Below, one piece after another: positions 27,325-37,560 of a DNA stretch of 64,000 bases. Every line of letters begins with the position of its first letter. Positions within the stretch are counted from its first letter, which is position 1. The DNA is taken from assembly GCA_016125475.1 (NCBI GenBank), contig WGLR01000008.1, positions 62,001 to 126,000 of the forward strand, in the 5' to 3' direction. The position numbers and the translations under genes were made by a program. The stretch is from Betaproteobacteria bacterium. GTDB lineage: Bacteria; Pseudomonadota; Gammaproteobacteria; Burkholderiales; Ga0077523. Under the pieces are notes generated by a model. It saw only the letters and a program-made list of their open reading frames with translations, searched no databases and had not been told where the DNA came from.

Positions 27325-28200
27325 ATGATTCCGACAGGCGTGTCGGGCGCAGGCCTCGGGCTGCGGCGGGAACTGATCCCGGCGCTCCTGGATCGCGTGC
27401 CGCCCGACATCGCCTTCTTCGAGGTCGCCCCCGAGAACTGGATGGAGATGGGCGGGGCCGCGGGCAGACGCTTCCGGCATTTCACGGAACGCCATCCGTT
27501 CGTCGCGCACGGCCTGTCCCTGTCGCTCGGCGGGCCGCGGCCACTCGACGAGCCGTTCCTCCGGCGTGTCCGCCGCTTTCTCGACGAGCACCGCATCGCC
27601 CTCTACACGGAACACCTCGCGTACACGACGGACGACGGGCAGCTCTACGACCTGCTGCCGATCCCGTTCACGGGCGACGCGGTCCGGCACGTCGCGCGTC
27701 GCATCCGCCTCGCGCAGGACATCCTCGAGCGCCGCATCGCGATCGAGAACGCCTCGTTCTACGTGAAGGCCCCGATCGACGAGATGGACGAACTCACGTT
27801 CGTCCGTGAAGTGCTGCGGGAGGCCGACTGCGCCCTGCACCTCGACGTGAACAACGTCTACGTGAACAGCGTCAATCACGGCTACGACCCGCGCGCGTTC
27901 CTGCACGCGCTCCCGCCGGAGCGGGTGGTCTACCTCCACATGGCGGGACATTACCGCGAGGCACCGGATCTGCTGGTGGACACCCACGGCGCCGACGTGA
28001 TCGATCCCGTCTGGGAACTGCTCGATCTGGCCTTCGGGCTCTTCGGCGTACACCCCACGCTGCTGGAGCGTGATTTCAACATTCCGCCGCTGCCGGTCCT
28101 CGAGCGGGAGGTCCGGCGCATCGCCGACCTGCAGGCCCGCCACACGGGAGCGCCCGCGCACCGCGCGCCCGCCGGCGGACGTCGCCATGCGTTCTCCTGA
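27325..28200 (+). CDS. hvfB: MNIO (DUF692) peptide-modifying oxidase HvfB
   Basis: 291 residues, TIM-barrel DUF692 family (related to MbnB). Likely iron ligands lie at the expected places: His62 ([11 protein letters not shown]), Glu96/His97 (TEHLAY), Glu141 (IENASFY), Asp174/Asn177/His185 ([16 protein letters not shown]), His205/His209 (YLHMAGHY), Asp219/His221 (VDTHG) and Glu248 (LLERDFNIP). These enzymes oxidise precursor Cys using multinuclear iron and O2. It starts 19 bp after hvfA and overlaps hvfC by 14 bases. The C-terminal 20 residues are Ala/Arg-rich and not conserved. Confidence 0.93.
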   Translation: MIPTGVSGAGLGLRRELIPALLDRVPPDIAFFEVAPENWMEMGGAAGRRFRHFTERHPFVAHGLSLSLGGPRPLDEPFLRRVRRFLDEHRIALYTEHLAYTTDDGQLYDLLPIPFTGDAVRHVARRIRLAQDILERRIAIENASFYVKAPIDEMDELTFVREVLREADCALHLDVNNVYVNSVNHGYDPRAFLHALPPERVVYLHMAGHYREAPDLLVDTHGADVIDPVWELLDLAFGLFGVHPTLLERDFNIPPLPVLEREVRRIADLQARHTGAPAHRAPAGGRRHAFS

Positions 28201-28957
28201 GTTCCTGGCCTATCAGGCCGCCTTCACGCAACACACCCGCGACCCACGGAAGCACCCGCGCCCGGCACGAGTGTCCGCACGCAGGATGCGCGTCTACAAC
28301 GAGCTGCTGTTCGGCAACTTCCGCGGCTTCCTGGACGCGTGCTTCCCCGTCACGCGCGAGCTGCTCGGGGACGTCCGCTGGACGCGTCTCGCGCGGCGCT
28401 TCTTCGCCACGCACCGGTGCGCCTCGCCGCTGTTCCGGCAGATTCCGGAAGAATTCGTCGGCTGGCTGCGGGACGCGCGTCACACGATCCGGATGGCGGA
28501 CTACGTGCCGCATCTCGTCCACTACGAATGGGTGGAGCTGGCGCTGGACGTGATGCCGGACGAGTCCCCCGAAGTCCTCACCGATCGGCAGGCCGATCTT
28601 CTCGCCGGCCACCCCGTCCTCAACCCCGTGTCGAGGCTGCTCGAGTACCCGTATGCCGTCCACAGGATCGGCCCCGCATACCGCCCCCGGCCGAACCAGC
28701 GCGAACACACGACGATCCTCGCGTTCCGCGACGCGAACGACGAAGTGCGCTTCATCGTCATGAACGCCGTGAGCGCGCTGCTCGTGCGCCTGCTGCGCGA
28801 CGGCGAGCCGACCGGACGGGACGCTCTCGAGCGCATCGCCGTGGAGATCGGGCATCCGGACCCCGAGATTGTGCTCGCGGGCGGGGCGGAAATACTGGAC
28901 AATCTGCGCGCTGAAGGCGCCATCGTCGGCAGTCGCGCCCCGGGACGGAACCCCTGA
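28187..28957 (+). CDS. hvfC: DUF2063 partner protein HvfC
   Basis: 256 residues. The N-terminal DUF2063 domain (about 1-100) is visible: [50 protein letters not shown] (read in parts). The C-terminal half has a [10 protein letters not shown] segment and [11 protein letters not shown]. In this family the protein acts as a RiPP recognition partner of the DUF692 enzyme, although it is often mis-labelled a DNA-binding protein. The start at 28187 overlaps the end of hvfB by 14 bases, so the two are coupled. No DoxX-like hvfD follows. Confidence 0.9.
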   Translation: MRSPEFLAYQAAFTQHTRDPRKHPRPARVSARRMRVYNELLFGNFRGFLDACFPVTRELLGDVRWTRLARRFFATHRCASPLFRQIPEEFVGWLRDARHTIRMADYVPHLVHYEWVELALDVMPDESPEVLTDRQADLLAGHPVLNPVSRLLEYPYAVHRIGPAYRPRPNQREHTTILAFRDANDEVRFIVMNAVSALLVRLLRDGEPTGRDALERIAVEIGHPDPEIVLAGGAEILDNLRAEGAIVGSRAPGRNP

Positions 28958-29329
28958 CCCTCGCCACGAGGCGGCTGGCTTCGCAATCCGGCCACACACG
29001 GCCGGTTCGTCCCGGTACCGGAACCTGCCGGTCGCGCTGCCGGGAACTGGCGTGATCCCGTGGTGTCTGGCATCGGTGGCAGACCATCCCCCGAGGAGCC
29101 CGACCATCGAATGCCCGGAAACGGCAGAGTCCTGCGCAGCGCGATGCGTCGACGCATGCGAAAGGCTCTTTCGTGTCGTGCCTTGCCGGCCCGTGTTCCG
29201 GATTCCGGCTGGTACCTCCCCGACCCGCCCGTGGGGCGATCGTGCGATCAGAAGAACATCCGCGGAATTCCGCCATCGAACCGCTTCGCGCGCGCATCCC
29301 GGCCTCTATAATCCAGTCTTTGCATTGTC
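28958..29329. other. Intergenic region, 372 bp, before dacA
   Basis: No supported gene. A 6-bp hairpin (CCGGCC, six-base loop, GGCCGG at 28988-29005) follows the hvfC stop by about 30 bp without a T run. A perfect TATAAT is at 29307-29312. The rest shows nothing I can assign. Confidence 0.6.
29307..29312 (+). promoter_or_regulatory. -10 element for the dacA-lipA operon
   Basis: A perfect TATAAT only 18 bases before the dacA ATG, implying a leader of about 10 bases or use of the second ATG (29336). The -35 region (about TTCGCG) is poor. Confidence 0.45.
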
Positions 29330-30469
29330 ATGATCATGAAGCTGCTGTTTTCCCTTTTCCTCGTTCTGCTTTCGACCTCGACCGCTGTCGCACAAGGGAC
29401 ACTCACGCCGAGCCCGCCGTCGCTCGAGGCGAAAGCCTGGATCCTGCTCGACTACCAGACGCGTCAGGTGCTCGTCGCGCACGATCCGGACAAGCGTTAC
29501 GAACCGGCGTCCCTCACCAAGCTCATGTCGGCGTACATCGTGTTCGATGCGCTGCGCCAGAAGCGCATCACGCTCGACCAGATCACGAAGGTCTCCGAAC
29601 GCGGCTACAAGGCGGAAGGATCGCGCATGTTCCTGGATCCGCGCGTACCGGTGACGGTCGAGGACCTGCTGAAGGGCATGGTCGTGCAGTCGGGCAACGA
29701 CGCGACGATCACGCTCGCGGAGACGGTGGCCGGCAGCGAGGAAGCCTTCGTCGAACTGATGAACCGGCAGGCCGAACGCATGGGCCTCAAGAACACGCAC
29801 TTCGCGAATTCGACCGGTCTGCCCGATCCGCAGCACTACTCCACCGCACGTGATCTCGCCTATCTCGCCGCGAACCTGATCCGCGATTTTCCGGAGTATC
29901 TGCCGCTCTACTCCACACGCCAGTTCCGCTACAACAACATCACGCAGTACAACCGGAACCGGCTCCTCGCCATAGACCCCCATGTCGACGGGCTCAAGAC
30001 CGGCCACACCGAAGCCGCGGGCTACTGCCTCATCGCCACCGCCAAGCGGGATCCGCGGCGACTGGTCTCCGTCCTGCTCGGCGCGGCGTCGGACAGTTCC
30101 CGCGCGATCGAGAGCCAGAAGCTCCTGAACTACGGCTTCCAGTTCTTCGACACGGTACGTCTGTACGCCCACGACCAGGCCGTCAGCACGATTCCCGTGT
30201 ACAAGGGCACGAGTTCCGAGGTGAAGGCCGGCTTCAAGCAGGACTTCATGCTGTCCGTGCCGGCCGGGATGGGGAACAAGCTCAAGGCGTCGCTCGAGAG
30301 CATGCAGCCGCTCGTCGCGCCGATCACGGAAGGTCAGCGCGTCGGCACGCTGAAGGTCACGCTCGACGGCAAGCGCATCGGCGAGTATCCGGTGGTGGCG
30401 CTCGCGCCGGTTGGTGTCGCGAACTTTTTCGTACGTGCCTGGGACAGTCTGCGTCTGATGCTGCAGTGA
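29330..30469 (+). CDS. dacA: D-alanyl-D-alanine carboxypeptidase (PBP5/6, DacA/DacC type)
   Basis: 379 residues. Signal peptide 1-21 (FLVLLSTSTAVA). The penicillin-binding motifs are S61-L-T-K64, SGN (VQSGNDAT) and KTG (DGLKTGHTEAAGYC). A C-terminal PBP5 beta domain and an amphipathic anchor (FFVRAWDSLRLML) complete the form. It trims the terminal D-Ala from peptidoglycan stem peptides in the periplasm. The start is ATG at 29330 or 29336. It is the first gene of the dacA-dat-ybeD-lipB-lipA cluster, a common proteobacterial order. Confidence 0.94.
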   Translation: MIMKLLFSLFLVLLSTSTAVAQGTLTPSPPSLEAKAWILLDYQTRQVLVAHDPDKRYEPASLTKLMSAYIVFDALRQKRITLDQITKVSERGYKAEGSRMFLDPRVPVTVEDLLKGMVVQSGNDATITLAETVAGSEEAFVELMNRQAERMGLKNTHFANSTGLPDPQHYSTARDLAYLAANLIRDFPEYLPLYSTRQFRYNNITQYNRNRLLAIDPHVDGLKTGHTEAAGYCLIATAKRDPRRLVSVLLGAASDSSRAIESQKLLNYGFQFFDTVRLYAHDQAVSTIPVYKGTSSEVKAGFKQDFMLSVPAGMGNKLKASLESMQPLVAPITEGQRVGTLKVTLDGKRIGEYPVVALAPVGVANFFVRAWDSLRLMLQ

Positions 30470-30542
30470 GGTCGCGCACGGGTGCCGGACGTGTGTGACC
30501 CGTGCGCCCCGGCACCGGATCGACAGGAGGACTGCGAACGCA

Positions 30543-31397
30543 ATGATCTGCTACCTGAATGGCGAGTTCCTGCCGCTCTCGGAAGCCCGCATTCCCGTGC
30601 TGGACAGGGGCTTCATCTTCGGTGACGGCGTCTACGAGGTCATCCCGGTCTACCGTCGCCAGGCATTCCGGCTGGCGGGGCACCTCGCACGCCTCGGCCG
30701 CAGCCTCGACGCCGTCCGGATCGCGAGGCCGCACGACGACGCACGCTGGGCCGAGCTCATCCGCGAACTCGTCGCGCACCAGGAACACGACGACCAGTCG
30801 CTCTACCTGCAGGTGACCCGCGGCGTCGCACGGCGTGACCACACGTTTCCCGCGGGGGTGACGCCGACGGTCTTCATGATGTCGGGCGCGCTCACGCTCC
30901 CGCCCGCCGACGTGCTCACGCGGGGCATTCCGGCAGTCACCCAGACCGACAACCGCTGGTTCCGGTGCGACATCAAGTCCACGGCCCTGCTCGCGAACGT
31001 GCTGCTGCGCCAGGCCGCGTCGGATGCGGGGGCAGGGGAGGCCGTGCTGCTGCGGGACGGTTTCCTGACCGAGGGTTCCGCCTCGAACATCTTCGTCGTG
31101 CGGGGCGGGACGATCCGGACACCCGCGAAGAGCCACCTGACGCTGCCGGGCATCACCTACGACGTGATCGCCGACCTCGCGCGCGACAACGCCCTGCCTT
31201 ACGAACAGTGCGACGTGCACGAGACCGAAGTTCGTGCCGCGGACGAGATCTGGCTCGCCAGCTCGACGCGCGAGATCCTGCCGGTCACGGCACTCGACGG
31301 AAGGCCGGTTGGAAACGGCGTTCCCGGCCCCATGTTCCGACGCATGTACGAGCTGTTCCAGGCGTACAAGGACATTCATTGCCCGCCGGCCGGCTGA
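30543..31397 (+). CDS. dat: D-amino acid aminotransferase (class IV, PLP)
   Basis: 284 residues. It is a class IV aminotransferase with DRGFIFGDGVYEVIPVY, the PLP Lys in RCDIKSTALLANVLL, GSASNIFVV and ASSTREILPV. It transfers amino groups between D-alanine and 2-oxo acids, supplying D-glutamate or recycling D-Ala. Its place right after a D-Ala carboxypeptidase fits the latter, though an ilvE-like role is possible. AGGAGG lies 12 bases before the ATG. Confidence 0.9.
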   Translation: MICYLNGEFLPLSEARIPVLDRGFIFGDGVYEVIPVYRRQAFRLAGHLARLGRSLDAVRIARPHDDARWAELIRELVAHQEHDDQSLYLQVTRGVARRDHTFPAGVTPTVFMMSGALTLPPADVLTRGIPAVTQTDNRWFRCDIKSTALLANVLLRQAASDAGAGEAVLLRDGFLTEGSASNIFVVRGGTIRTPAKSHLTLPGITYDVIADLARDNALPYEQCDVHETEVRAADEIWLASSTREILPVTALDGRPVGNGVPGPMFRRMYELFQAYKDIHCPPAG

Positions 31398-31500
31398 CGC
31401 CGGGCCACGCGGGGGACCCCGATCGTGCAGTGGTGGGGCCCCTTCCGCTGCCGGCGGGTGCCGGCCGGATCCCGTTCCCGGGCCACCAGGAGAACATGTC

Positions 31501-31773
31501 GTGAGCACACCGGAAGCCCCTTCCCTGATCGAGTATCCGTCGGACTTTCCGATCAAGGTGATGGGCCGCCAGTCGCCCGGACTCGCGCAGGAAGTCGTCG
31601 ACATCGTCGTGCGCCATGCACCGGATTTCGACGCAGGGTCCGTCGAGATGCGCACGAGCGCACAGAAGAACTATCTCTCGATCACGTGCGTGATCCGCGC
31701 GACGTCGCGCGATCAGCTCGACAATCTGTATCGGGAGCTCTGCGACCACCCGGATGTCGTCATCGTCCTCTGA
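31501..31773 (+). CDS. YbeD/UPF0250 (DUF493) family protein
   Basis: 90 residues. [34 protein letters not shown] and the C-terminal HPDVVIVL are characteristic of this small ferredoxin-like fold family. It is usually encoded between dac and lipB and is a suspected allosteric or regulatory protein in lipoate metabolism (not proven). The start codon is GTG 31501 with AGGAG eight bases upstream; an ATG six bases earlier is out of frame. It overlaps lipB by 20 bases. Confidence 0.93.
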   Translation: MSTPEAPSLIEYPSDFPIKVMGRQSPGLAQEVVDIVVRHAPDFDAGSVEMRTSAQKNYLSITCVIRATSRDQLDNLYRELCDHPDVVIVL

Positions 31774-32419
31774 GGCGGAAACGCCAGTCATCGATACCGT
31801 CCGCATGCCGGTTCCTGTCGTACGCGCGCTCGGAACCGTGGCGTACGCGCCGACGTGGGAAGCGATGAAGGCGTTCACCGACGGGCGCGGTCCGGACACC
31901 CCGGACGAGTTCTGGACGCTCGAGCATCCCCCCGTGTACACGCTGGGGGTCGCCGGCCGCGAGGAACACCTGCGGACGACGGACGGCAGGATTCCGGTCG
32001 TGCGCACCGACCGGGGCGGGCAGGTGACGTACCATGGTCCCGGTCAGGTCGTCGTCTACACGCTGCTCGATCTGCGGCGCCTGGGCCTGACCGTGCGCAC
32101 GCTCGTCCGCAGACTCGAGGCGGGGGTCGTCGCCCTGCTCGCGGCGCAGGGCGTCGAAGCGCACGGCGACGAGACGCGTCCGGGCGTCTACGCGGGAGAT
32201 GCGAAAATCGCGGCACTCGGCCTCAAGATCCGGCGTGGCTGCTCGTACCATGGCGTGTCGCTCAATGTCGACATGGATCTCTCTCCGTTCGCGGCGATCG
32301 ACCCGTGCGGCCATCGCGGGCTCGTGGTCACGGACGCCCGTCGACTCGGGATCGGCGCCGGCACGACCGCGCTGGCCGACACTCTCGTGAAGCATCTGAT
32401 GGAGCAGTTCTATGGCTGA
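31754..32419 (+). CDS. lipB: Octanoyl-[ACP]:protein N-octanoyltransferase LipB
   Basis: 221 residues. It has [28 protein letters not shown], the catalytic Lys in [12 protein letters not shown] and the catalytic Cys in [11 protein letters not shown]. It moves octanoate from acyl carrier protein to lipoyl domains. It begins inside the ybeD-like gene (20-base overlap) and ends inside lipA (8-base overlap), so the three are translated together. Confidence 0.96.
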   Translation: MSSSSSEAETPVIDTVRMPVPVVRALGTVAYAPTWEAMKAFTDGRGPDTPDEFWTLEHPPVYTLGVAGREEHLRTTDGRIPVVRTDRGGQVTYHGPGQVVVYTLLDLRRLGLTVRTLVRRLEAGVVALLAAQGVEAHGDETRPGVYAGDAKIAALGLKIRRGCSYHGVSLNVDMDLSPFAAIDPCGHRGLVVTDARRLGIGAGTTALADTLVKHLMEQFYG

Positions 32420-33380
32420 AAGCAGACAGGATGGGGCACCGCCCCGGATACGGCAGACCGGAGCCGACAAGACCGCGCGCAACCCGATCAAGATCGTGCC
32501 GGTGGAAGCACTCCGGAAGCCTGCGTGGATCCGGGTGAAGGCCCCTGCCAGTCCCAGGTTCATGGAGGTCAAGGCCGCCCTGCGCAGCCACGACCTCGTC
32601 ACGGTCTGCGAGGAAGCCTCGTGCCCGAACATCGGCGAGTGCTTCGGGAAAGGTACGGCCACGTTCATGATCCTCGGGGACGTGTGCACCCGGCGCTGCC
32701 CGTTCTGCGACGTCGCGCACGGGCGACCCCGGCCGCCCGACGCCGACGAACCGCGCAACCTCGCGCTCACCATCCGGGACATGAAGCTGCGGTACGTCGT
32801 GATCACGAGCGTCGACCGCGACGACCTGCGCGACGGCGGTGCACAGCACTTCGCGGACTGCATCCGGGAGGTACGTGCGCACGCGCCCGAGATCCGGATC
32901 GAGGTGCTCGTGCCGGATTTCCGCGGCCGCCTCGACAAGGCGCTGGACATCCTCGCGGCGACGCCGCCGGACGTGATGAACCACAATCTCGAGACGGTGC
33001 CGCGTCTCTACCGCCAGGCGCGCCCGGGCGCGAACTACGAACACTCCCTGAAACTCCTGCAGGAGTTCAAGCGCATGAAGCCCGGGGTGCCGACAAAGTC
33101 CGGACTCATGCTCGGTCTCGGCGAAACCGACGACGAGATCCTGGAGGTCATGCGCGACATGCGCGCACACGACATCGACATGCTCACCCTGGGCCAGTAC
33201 CTGCAACCCTCCGCCGGACACCTGCCGGTGCTGCGCTACGTGGAACCGGCCCGCTTCGAGCAGTTCGAGCGCGAAGCCTACGCGATGGGGTTCCGGCACG
33301 CGGCGTGCGGGCCGCTCGTGCGCTCGAGCTATCACGCGGACGAACAGGCCCACGGCGCAGGACTCGCGGAAGCCGGCTGA
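32412..33380 (+). CDS. lipA: Lipoyl synthase LipA
   Basis: 322 residues, full length. It has two iron-sulfur sites: [12 protein letters not shown] for the auxiliary cluster and [10 protein letters not shown] for the radical-SAM cluster. The C-terminal RSSYHADEQ provides the Ser ligand of the auxiliary cluster. Also present are [11 protein letters not shown] and [13 protein letters not shown]. It inserts two sulfurs into octanoyl-protein to complete lipoate. It is the last gene of its operon and converges with the polysaccharide operon (33 bp gap). Confidence 0.97.
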   Translation: MAESRQDGAPPRIRQTGADKTARNPIKIVPVEALRKPAWIRVKAPASPRFMEVKAALRSHDLVTVCEEASCPNIGECFGKGTATFMILGDVCTRRCPFCDVAHGRPRPPDADEPRNLALTIRDMKLRYVVITSVDRDDLRDGGAQHFADCIREVRAHAPEIRIEVLVPDFRGRLDKALDILAATPPDVMNHNLETVPRLYRQARPGANYEHSLKLLQEFKRMKPGVPTKSGLMLGLGETDDEILEVMRDMRAHDIDMLTLGQYLQPSAGHLPVLRYVEPARFEQFEREAYAMGFRHAACGPLVRSSYHADEQAHGAGLAEAG

Positions 33381-33413
33381 CGCCGGTGCACGGCACCCGG
33401 GAAGCAGTGGGCG

Positions 33414-34562
33414 CTACGCCAGCGGTGTACGGGTACCGAGCACGCGCTCGACCTCGGCGATCACCGTTCGCGGGAACATCTCCTGGAGGCAGCGACTGAG
33501 ACTCGCGACGTGCCGGTCGCAGCCCTCGAGCAGACAGGGTACGCACGCCCCCTCGCCCTGCACGAGCGTCACGTTGCCCCGTCGTTGCGTTCCGCGCATC
33601 GTCCACGGACTCGGTGCCGTCGTGCAGCCCCGGGGCCAGGGCCCCCACTTCACCGGGTTCGACGGGCCGAAGAGTGCCACCGTCGGCACGCCCGTCGCCG
33701 CCGCGAGGTGCGTGACGGCCGTGTCGGTACCGACGGAGACCTTCGCGGCAGCGATCAGCGCAGCGAGATCCGGCAGCGACAGGCGTCCCGCTGCATCGAC
33801 GGCCCCCGCCGGCAGGTCCGCGATCACGCGGGCCGCGAGGTTGCGTTCGTCCGCGGCCCCCCCTGCGCAGATCACCGGCCTCACGCCCAGATCGAGGAGC
33901 CGTGCCGCGAGCGCCCGCCAGCCGTCGACCGTCCAGCTCTTGTACGGGAATCTCGGCGAGACGTGCAGCACGGCGTACGACTCGGCACCGGCACCCAGTT
34001 GCAGGCCGGCGGCCACTTCCTGCGACGTGCGCGGCCCCTGCGGCACCACGACCTCGTAACACTTCTCGATCCCCAGGCTTTCGCAGAGCGCCAGATCCGC
34101 GACGACGGTGTGGACGTTCAGGTCGTCGAAAGGCTCCCATGCGTCCAGCAGGGCACGCTTCCACCAGGGTGCACGCGCGGGGTCCAGCAGGCCGGTGACA
34201 CGCCGCCCTGCCGCCCACGCATACAGCGTGGTCCGGTCCGAAGTCTGGGTGCTGCACGCGAGATCGTAACCACGCCAGAGGGCGCGCAGCGAGGACAGGC
34301 GCGCCCCCGTCCCGTCACGCTCTCCGACCGTGATCACTCGCGAGACGTCGGGGTTGCCTTCGAGCGCGCTCTCGGTCCCCGCGAACGCGAGAAAGTCGAT
34401 CGTGGCACCGGGCCACGCGCGCTTCAGGCTCCGCACGAACGGCGTGGCGAGCAGCACGTCGCCGATGCGCCGCGTGCACGCGACGAGGATGCGTCCGGGG
34501 GCGGCGTCCTCCGATGCCCGGAGCGGTCGTGTCCGGCGGACGGTATTCGCGACGGAAGCCAT
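33414..34562 (-). CDS. Glycosyltransferase family 9 (heptosyltransferase-like)
   Basis: 382 residues, GT-B fold. ILVACTRRIGDVLLATPFVRSLKRAWP is the N-terminal heptosyltransferase hallmark (read in parts). HVSPRFPYKSW and the donor-binding VGTDTAVTHLAAATGVPTV with LFGPSNPVKWGPW follow. GT9 enzymes add heptose or related sugars to LPS core, fitting the heptose genes of this island. It is the last gene of the long minus-strand operon, starting five bases after the ligase stop. Confidence 0.9.
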   Translation of the reverse strand: MASVANTVRRTRPLRASEDAAPGRILVACTRRIGDVLLATPFVRSLKRAWPGATIDFLAFAGTESALEGNPDVSRVITVGERDGTGARLSSLRALWRGYDLACSTQTSDRTTLYAWAAGRRVTGLLDPARAPWWKRALLDAWEPFDDLNVHTVVADLALCESLGIEKCYEVVVPQGPRTSQEVAAGLQLGAGAESYAVLHVSPRFPYKSWTVDGWRALAARLLDLGVRPVICAGGAADERNLAARVIADLPAGAVDAAGRLSLPDLAALIAAAKVSVGTDTAVTHLAAATGVPTVALFGPSNPVKWGPWPRGCTTAPSPWTMRGTQRRGNVTLVQGEGACVPCLLEGCDRHVASLSRCLQEMFPRTVIAEVERVLGTRTPLA

Positions 34563-34567
34563 TGCCG

Positions 34568-35827
34568 CTAAGGCCGGCCCGGCGCGGAACGGTCGGTGGA
34601 GGCGTCGCGCGGCGCGGCAAGCATCGCACCGAGGATCAGGGCGATGAGGTGTCCTTCCGGGAAGGTGCGGAAGTGCGAATTGACCAGGCTCGTGAGCAGC
34701 CAGCCGAGCAGTGCCGCGACGCCGAGCCACGCGTGCACCGAGTCGCGGCGCGCGCAGCGGAACGCCGTCACGACGATGGCCCCGAATGCCACCAGCCCGA
34801 AGACGCCCGTCTCCATCGCAATGAGCATGTACTGGTCGTGCGGATCGGACGTACCCTGGCCCCGCCAGTCGTCGTACCGGCGCGAGACGTGGGCCGTGTA
34901 GACCGCATGAAAGCTGCCGGTGCCGTAACCGAGAACGGGATTCGCCGCGATGAGTTCGAGGGTGTTCCGGTAGACGACGGCGCGGAAGCCCACGGAGGTG
35001 AGAATTTCGGAGCGGTCCGCGTTCAGGGCCTGAGTGACCGCGAGATGCACCCGGTCGTGCACGAGCGGCACGAACTTGTATACGGCCCCGGAGAGCAGGA
35101 GCACGACCACGACGAGCAGGGGAATCCGGCGCAGGCCGAACCGCCGGGCACCGAGCACGAGCGGTATGGCGGCGATCACGAAGTAGGCGCTGCGACCGGG
35201 CGAGACGAACAGGACGTTCAGCGTCAGCAGCACGACGCTCGCGCCGAACACGAATCGAGTCAGCCCCCTTCCCTGGACCGCGAGGCGGGCGCAGAAGAGT
35301 ATGCCTGCCGCGAAGAAGATGCCCTGCGTCGTGTGATTCTGGAACAGGACGCCGATCTCGTTATTCGGCCGCGACGGAATCCAGCCGAACCACGCGATGA
35401 ACGACGCCACGACCCCGACAGCGGCCGCCACGGCGAACGTCCTGACGAACCTGTCCTTCCAGACCGCCGACCCGAAGAGTCCCAGCAGCAGGAATGCGTA
35501 GAAGAGCTTGCGCCAGCTCCAGAGGCTGTCCCAGCGCTCGTGCCAGGTCGCCGGACCGTGCAGCATGCCCAGCGCGACCACCACGAAGAAAAGCACGATG
35601 GCGCGCCCCAGCGGCTGGCGGAACGCATCTCGAATCACGACGTGCGCGCGCCCGGATGCGAGCAGCGCGAGCAGGAACACGCCGATGGACACGCTTGCGA
35701 GCGCGGTTGCGAACGGGATGGATGGAATCGCGGCGAGGGCCGCCCACCGACTCACGTCGAGCGAGCGGCGGGACCAGCCAGAGGTTTCCTGGGCATGCGC
35801 AATCATGGTGTCCTGGGCTATCGCCAT
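34568..35827 (-). CDS. Wzy_C family O-antigen ligase or polymerase
   Basis: 419 residues with about eleven membrane helices. The family loop is FQNHTTQGIFFAAGILFC, followed by GYGTGSFHAVY and DPHDQYMLIAMETGVFGLV, with the conserved His. WaaL ligases and Wzy polymerases both carry this domain, so I cannot separate them; the position beside a GT9 and a GT25 gene favours a ligase. The ATG at 35827 overlaps the GT25 stop by ten bases (ATGGCGATAG). Confidence 0.82.
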   Translation of the reverse strand: MAIAQDTMIAHAQETSGWSRRSLDVSRWAALAAIPSIPFATALASVSIGVFLLALLASGRAHVVIRDAFRQPLGRAIVLFFVVVALGMLHGPATWHERWDSLWSWRKLFYAFLLLGLFGSAVWKDRFVRTFAVAAAVGVVASFIAWFGWIPSRPNNEIGVLFQNHTTQGIFFAAGILFCARLAVQGRGLTRFVFGASVVLLTLNVLFVSPGRSAYFVIAAIPLVLGARRFGLRRIPLLVVVVLLLSGAVYKFVPLVHDRVHLAVTQALNADRSEILTSVGFRAVVYRNTLELIAANPVLGYGTGSFHAVYTAHVSRRYDDWRGQGTSDPHDQYMLIAMETGVFGLVAFGAIVVTAFRCARRDSVHAWLGVAALLGWLLTSLVNSHFRTFPEGHLIALILGAMLAAPRDASTDRSAPGRP

Positions 35828-36540
35828 AGCTGATAGAGATACTTGCGGCGGAATTTCTCCCAGCCGAACTTAAGACGCTGTATCGGAGGGGGTGGCGCCG
35901 GCTCCACCATCGACTGGAACCGGCCGTTCTTGCTGCCCTGTTCGACGACGGGATCCTCGAGCCAGAGCATGGTGATTCCGAGTTCGAGGTCGATGGCCTC
36001 GAACTGGTTGTCGATCGGCCTCGCGATGCGGTGCGCGGCAATCCAGTCGAGGCGCCGGCCAGCCGTCTCGGCACCGAGGATGTACGAATCGCCGAACCGG
36101 CCGCGCCGCGCGGGGTACAGCCGCTGTCCGGGTCTGCGCTCGCTGCGCGGGGTGAAGAAGTTTCCGCCCGACCCGACGAAGGTCACCCTGGGCTCCGGCC
36201 AGCGCGCGCCTTCGTCGAGCGCGGCGCGAATGCCCTCCGGAAAAGCAGGGTCGAGCACCACGTCGTCCTCGAGCACGAGCGCCGCGCGACACGCCCGCTC
36301 GCGGACGCGCTCGAGTGCGGCGACGTGCTTGAGGGCGCACGACTTCTGGTTCGGGCGCAGGTCGGCGCCCGGAACGAACCAGCGCTCCTCGAGTCCGGGC
36401 GTGAGGTCGTCCGCGTCGTATTCGTGCACGAACTCCGCCGTCAGGCCGAACCGCCCGAGTTCCGACTCGACGTGACGGCGCCGCTCCGTGAAGCTGCGCA
36501 CGTTGATCACGAAGATCGCGTCCAGACCGAGCGTGTTCAT
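35818..36540 (-). CDS. Glycosyltransferase family 25 (LPS galactosyltransferase-like)
   Basis: 240 residues. AIFVINVRSFTERRRHVESEL at the N-terminus, CALKHVAALERV, and the metal motif ALVLEDDVVLD (EDD) define GT25. FVGSGGNFF and a C-terminal basic helix complete the domain. Members transfer galactose or similar sugars to LPS core oligosaccharide. The ATG overlaps the stop of the uronate epimerase gene as ATGA (36537-36540). Confidence 0.88.
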   Translation of the reverse strand: MNTLGLDAIFVINVRSFTERRRHVESELGRFGLTAEFVHEYDADDLTPGLEERWFVPGADLRPNQKSCALKHVAALERVRERACRAALVLEDDVVLDPAFPEGIRAALDEGARWPEPRVTFVGSGGNFFTPRSERRPGQRLYPARRGRFGDSYILGAETAGRRLDWIAAHRIARPIDNQFEAIDLELGITMLWLEDPVVEQGSKNGRFQSMVEPAPPPPIQRLKFGWEKFRRKYLYQLWR

Positions 36541-37547
36541 GCGTGCCCACGCCTCCGGTAGCCGTGGAACCACTCGACGAACCGCGCGACACCGGTCTCG
36601 ATGGGCGTGGAAGGCGCGAACCCGACCTCCCGCGACAGTGCTTCGACGTCCGCGAAGGTGGCTTCCACGTCGCCGGGTTCCATGGGCTTCAGCGCGACCG
36701 ACGCCCGCCGTCCGAGCGCCGACTCGAGCAGGGACACGAAGCGTCGCACGTCGATCGTGTCGTGATTGCCGATGTTGTAGAGCCGGAAAGGGGCCCAGCT
36801 GCGCTCCGGAGAATCCGCGACGGCCGACGGTGAAGGCGACGGCACGTGATCCATCACGCGCACGACGCCCTCGACGACGTCGTCGACATAGGTGAAGTCG
36901 CGACGCGACTCACCGTGGTTGAACAGGTCGATCGTCCGCCCCTCGACGATGGCGGACGCGAACAGCATCGGCGACATGTCCGGGCGCCCCCACGGTCCGT
37001 AGACGGTGAAGAATCTCAGGCCGGTGGTGGGAAGGCCGAACAGATGGCTGTAGGTGTGGGCCATCAGCTCGTTCGCGCGCTTGGTCGCTGCGTAGAGACT
37101 CACGGGGTGATCGACGGGATCGGACTCGTGGAACGGGAGCTTCGTGTTGCCGCCGTAGACGCTCGAGCTGCTCGCGTACACCAGATGCGCGATCCCGTGA
37201 TGGCGGCATGCTTCGAGCACGTTCAGGAACGCCGTGACGTTCCGGTCGATGTAGGAACGCGGATTCGCCAGGGAGTAGCGCACGCCGGGCTGCGCGGCGA
37301 GGTGGATCACGCGATCGAAGCGGTCGCCCGCGAACAGTGCCTCCACGGCGCCGGAGTCACACAGGTCGAACTCGTGATGGCGGAGACGCTCGTGCGCGCC
37401 GAGATGCGCGAGGCGGGCCCGCTTGAGCGAGACATCGTAGTAGTCGGTGAGACAGTCCACCCCCACGACCTCGTGGCCGGCCGAGAGCAGGCGTGCAGCC
37501 GTGTGCATGCCGATGAATCCTGCACTGCCCGTCACGAGTATCCGCAT
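36537..37547 (-). CDS. UDP-glucuronate 4-epimerase-like NAD epimerase
   Basis: 336 residues, extended SDR. It has NAD site TGSAGFIGMHTAARLL, DCLTDYYDVSLKRARL (a UDP-glucuronate epimerase feature), HLAAQPGVRYSLANPRSYI, the catalytic SSSSVYG with Tyr in YAATKRANE, and YGPWGRPDM. It should convert UDP-GlcA to UDP-GalA. An AsnB amidotransferase in the same operon suggests amidated uronic acid. ATG 37547 was chosen (MRILVTG); ATG 37568 adds seven residues and would overlap the upstream gene. Confidence 0.9.
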   Translation of the reverse strand: MRILVTGSAGFIGMHTAARLLSAGHEVVGVDCLTDYYDVSLKRARLAHLGAHERLRHHEFDLCDSGAVEALFAGDRFDRVIHLAAQPGVRYSLANPRSYIDRNVTAFLNVLEACRHHGIAHLVYASSSSVYGGNTKLPFHESDPVDHPVSLYAATKRANELMAHTYSHLFGLPTTGLRFFTVYGPWGRPDMSPMLFASAIVEGRTIDLFNHGESRRDFTYVDDVVEGVVRVMDHVPSPSPSAVADSPERSWAPFRLYNIGNHDTIDVRRFVSLLESALGRRASVALKPMEPGDVEATFADVEALSREVGFAPSTPIETGVARFVEWFHGYRRRGHA

Positions 37548-37560
37548 CCTGCCTGTCCCG

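Noticed and set aside
28187-28957. Calling HvfC a DNA-binding regulator
   Set aside because: DUF2063 proteins are often named so automatically, but operon context with a DUF692 enzyme and overlap point to a precursor-recognition partner.
28988-29005. Hairpin CCGGCC-ACACAC-GGCCGG after hvfC as a terminator
   Set aside because: Only six base pairs and no T run; too weak to call.
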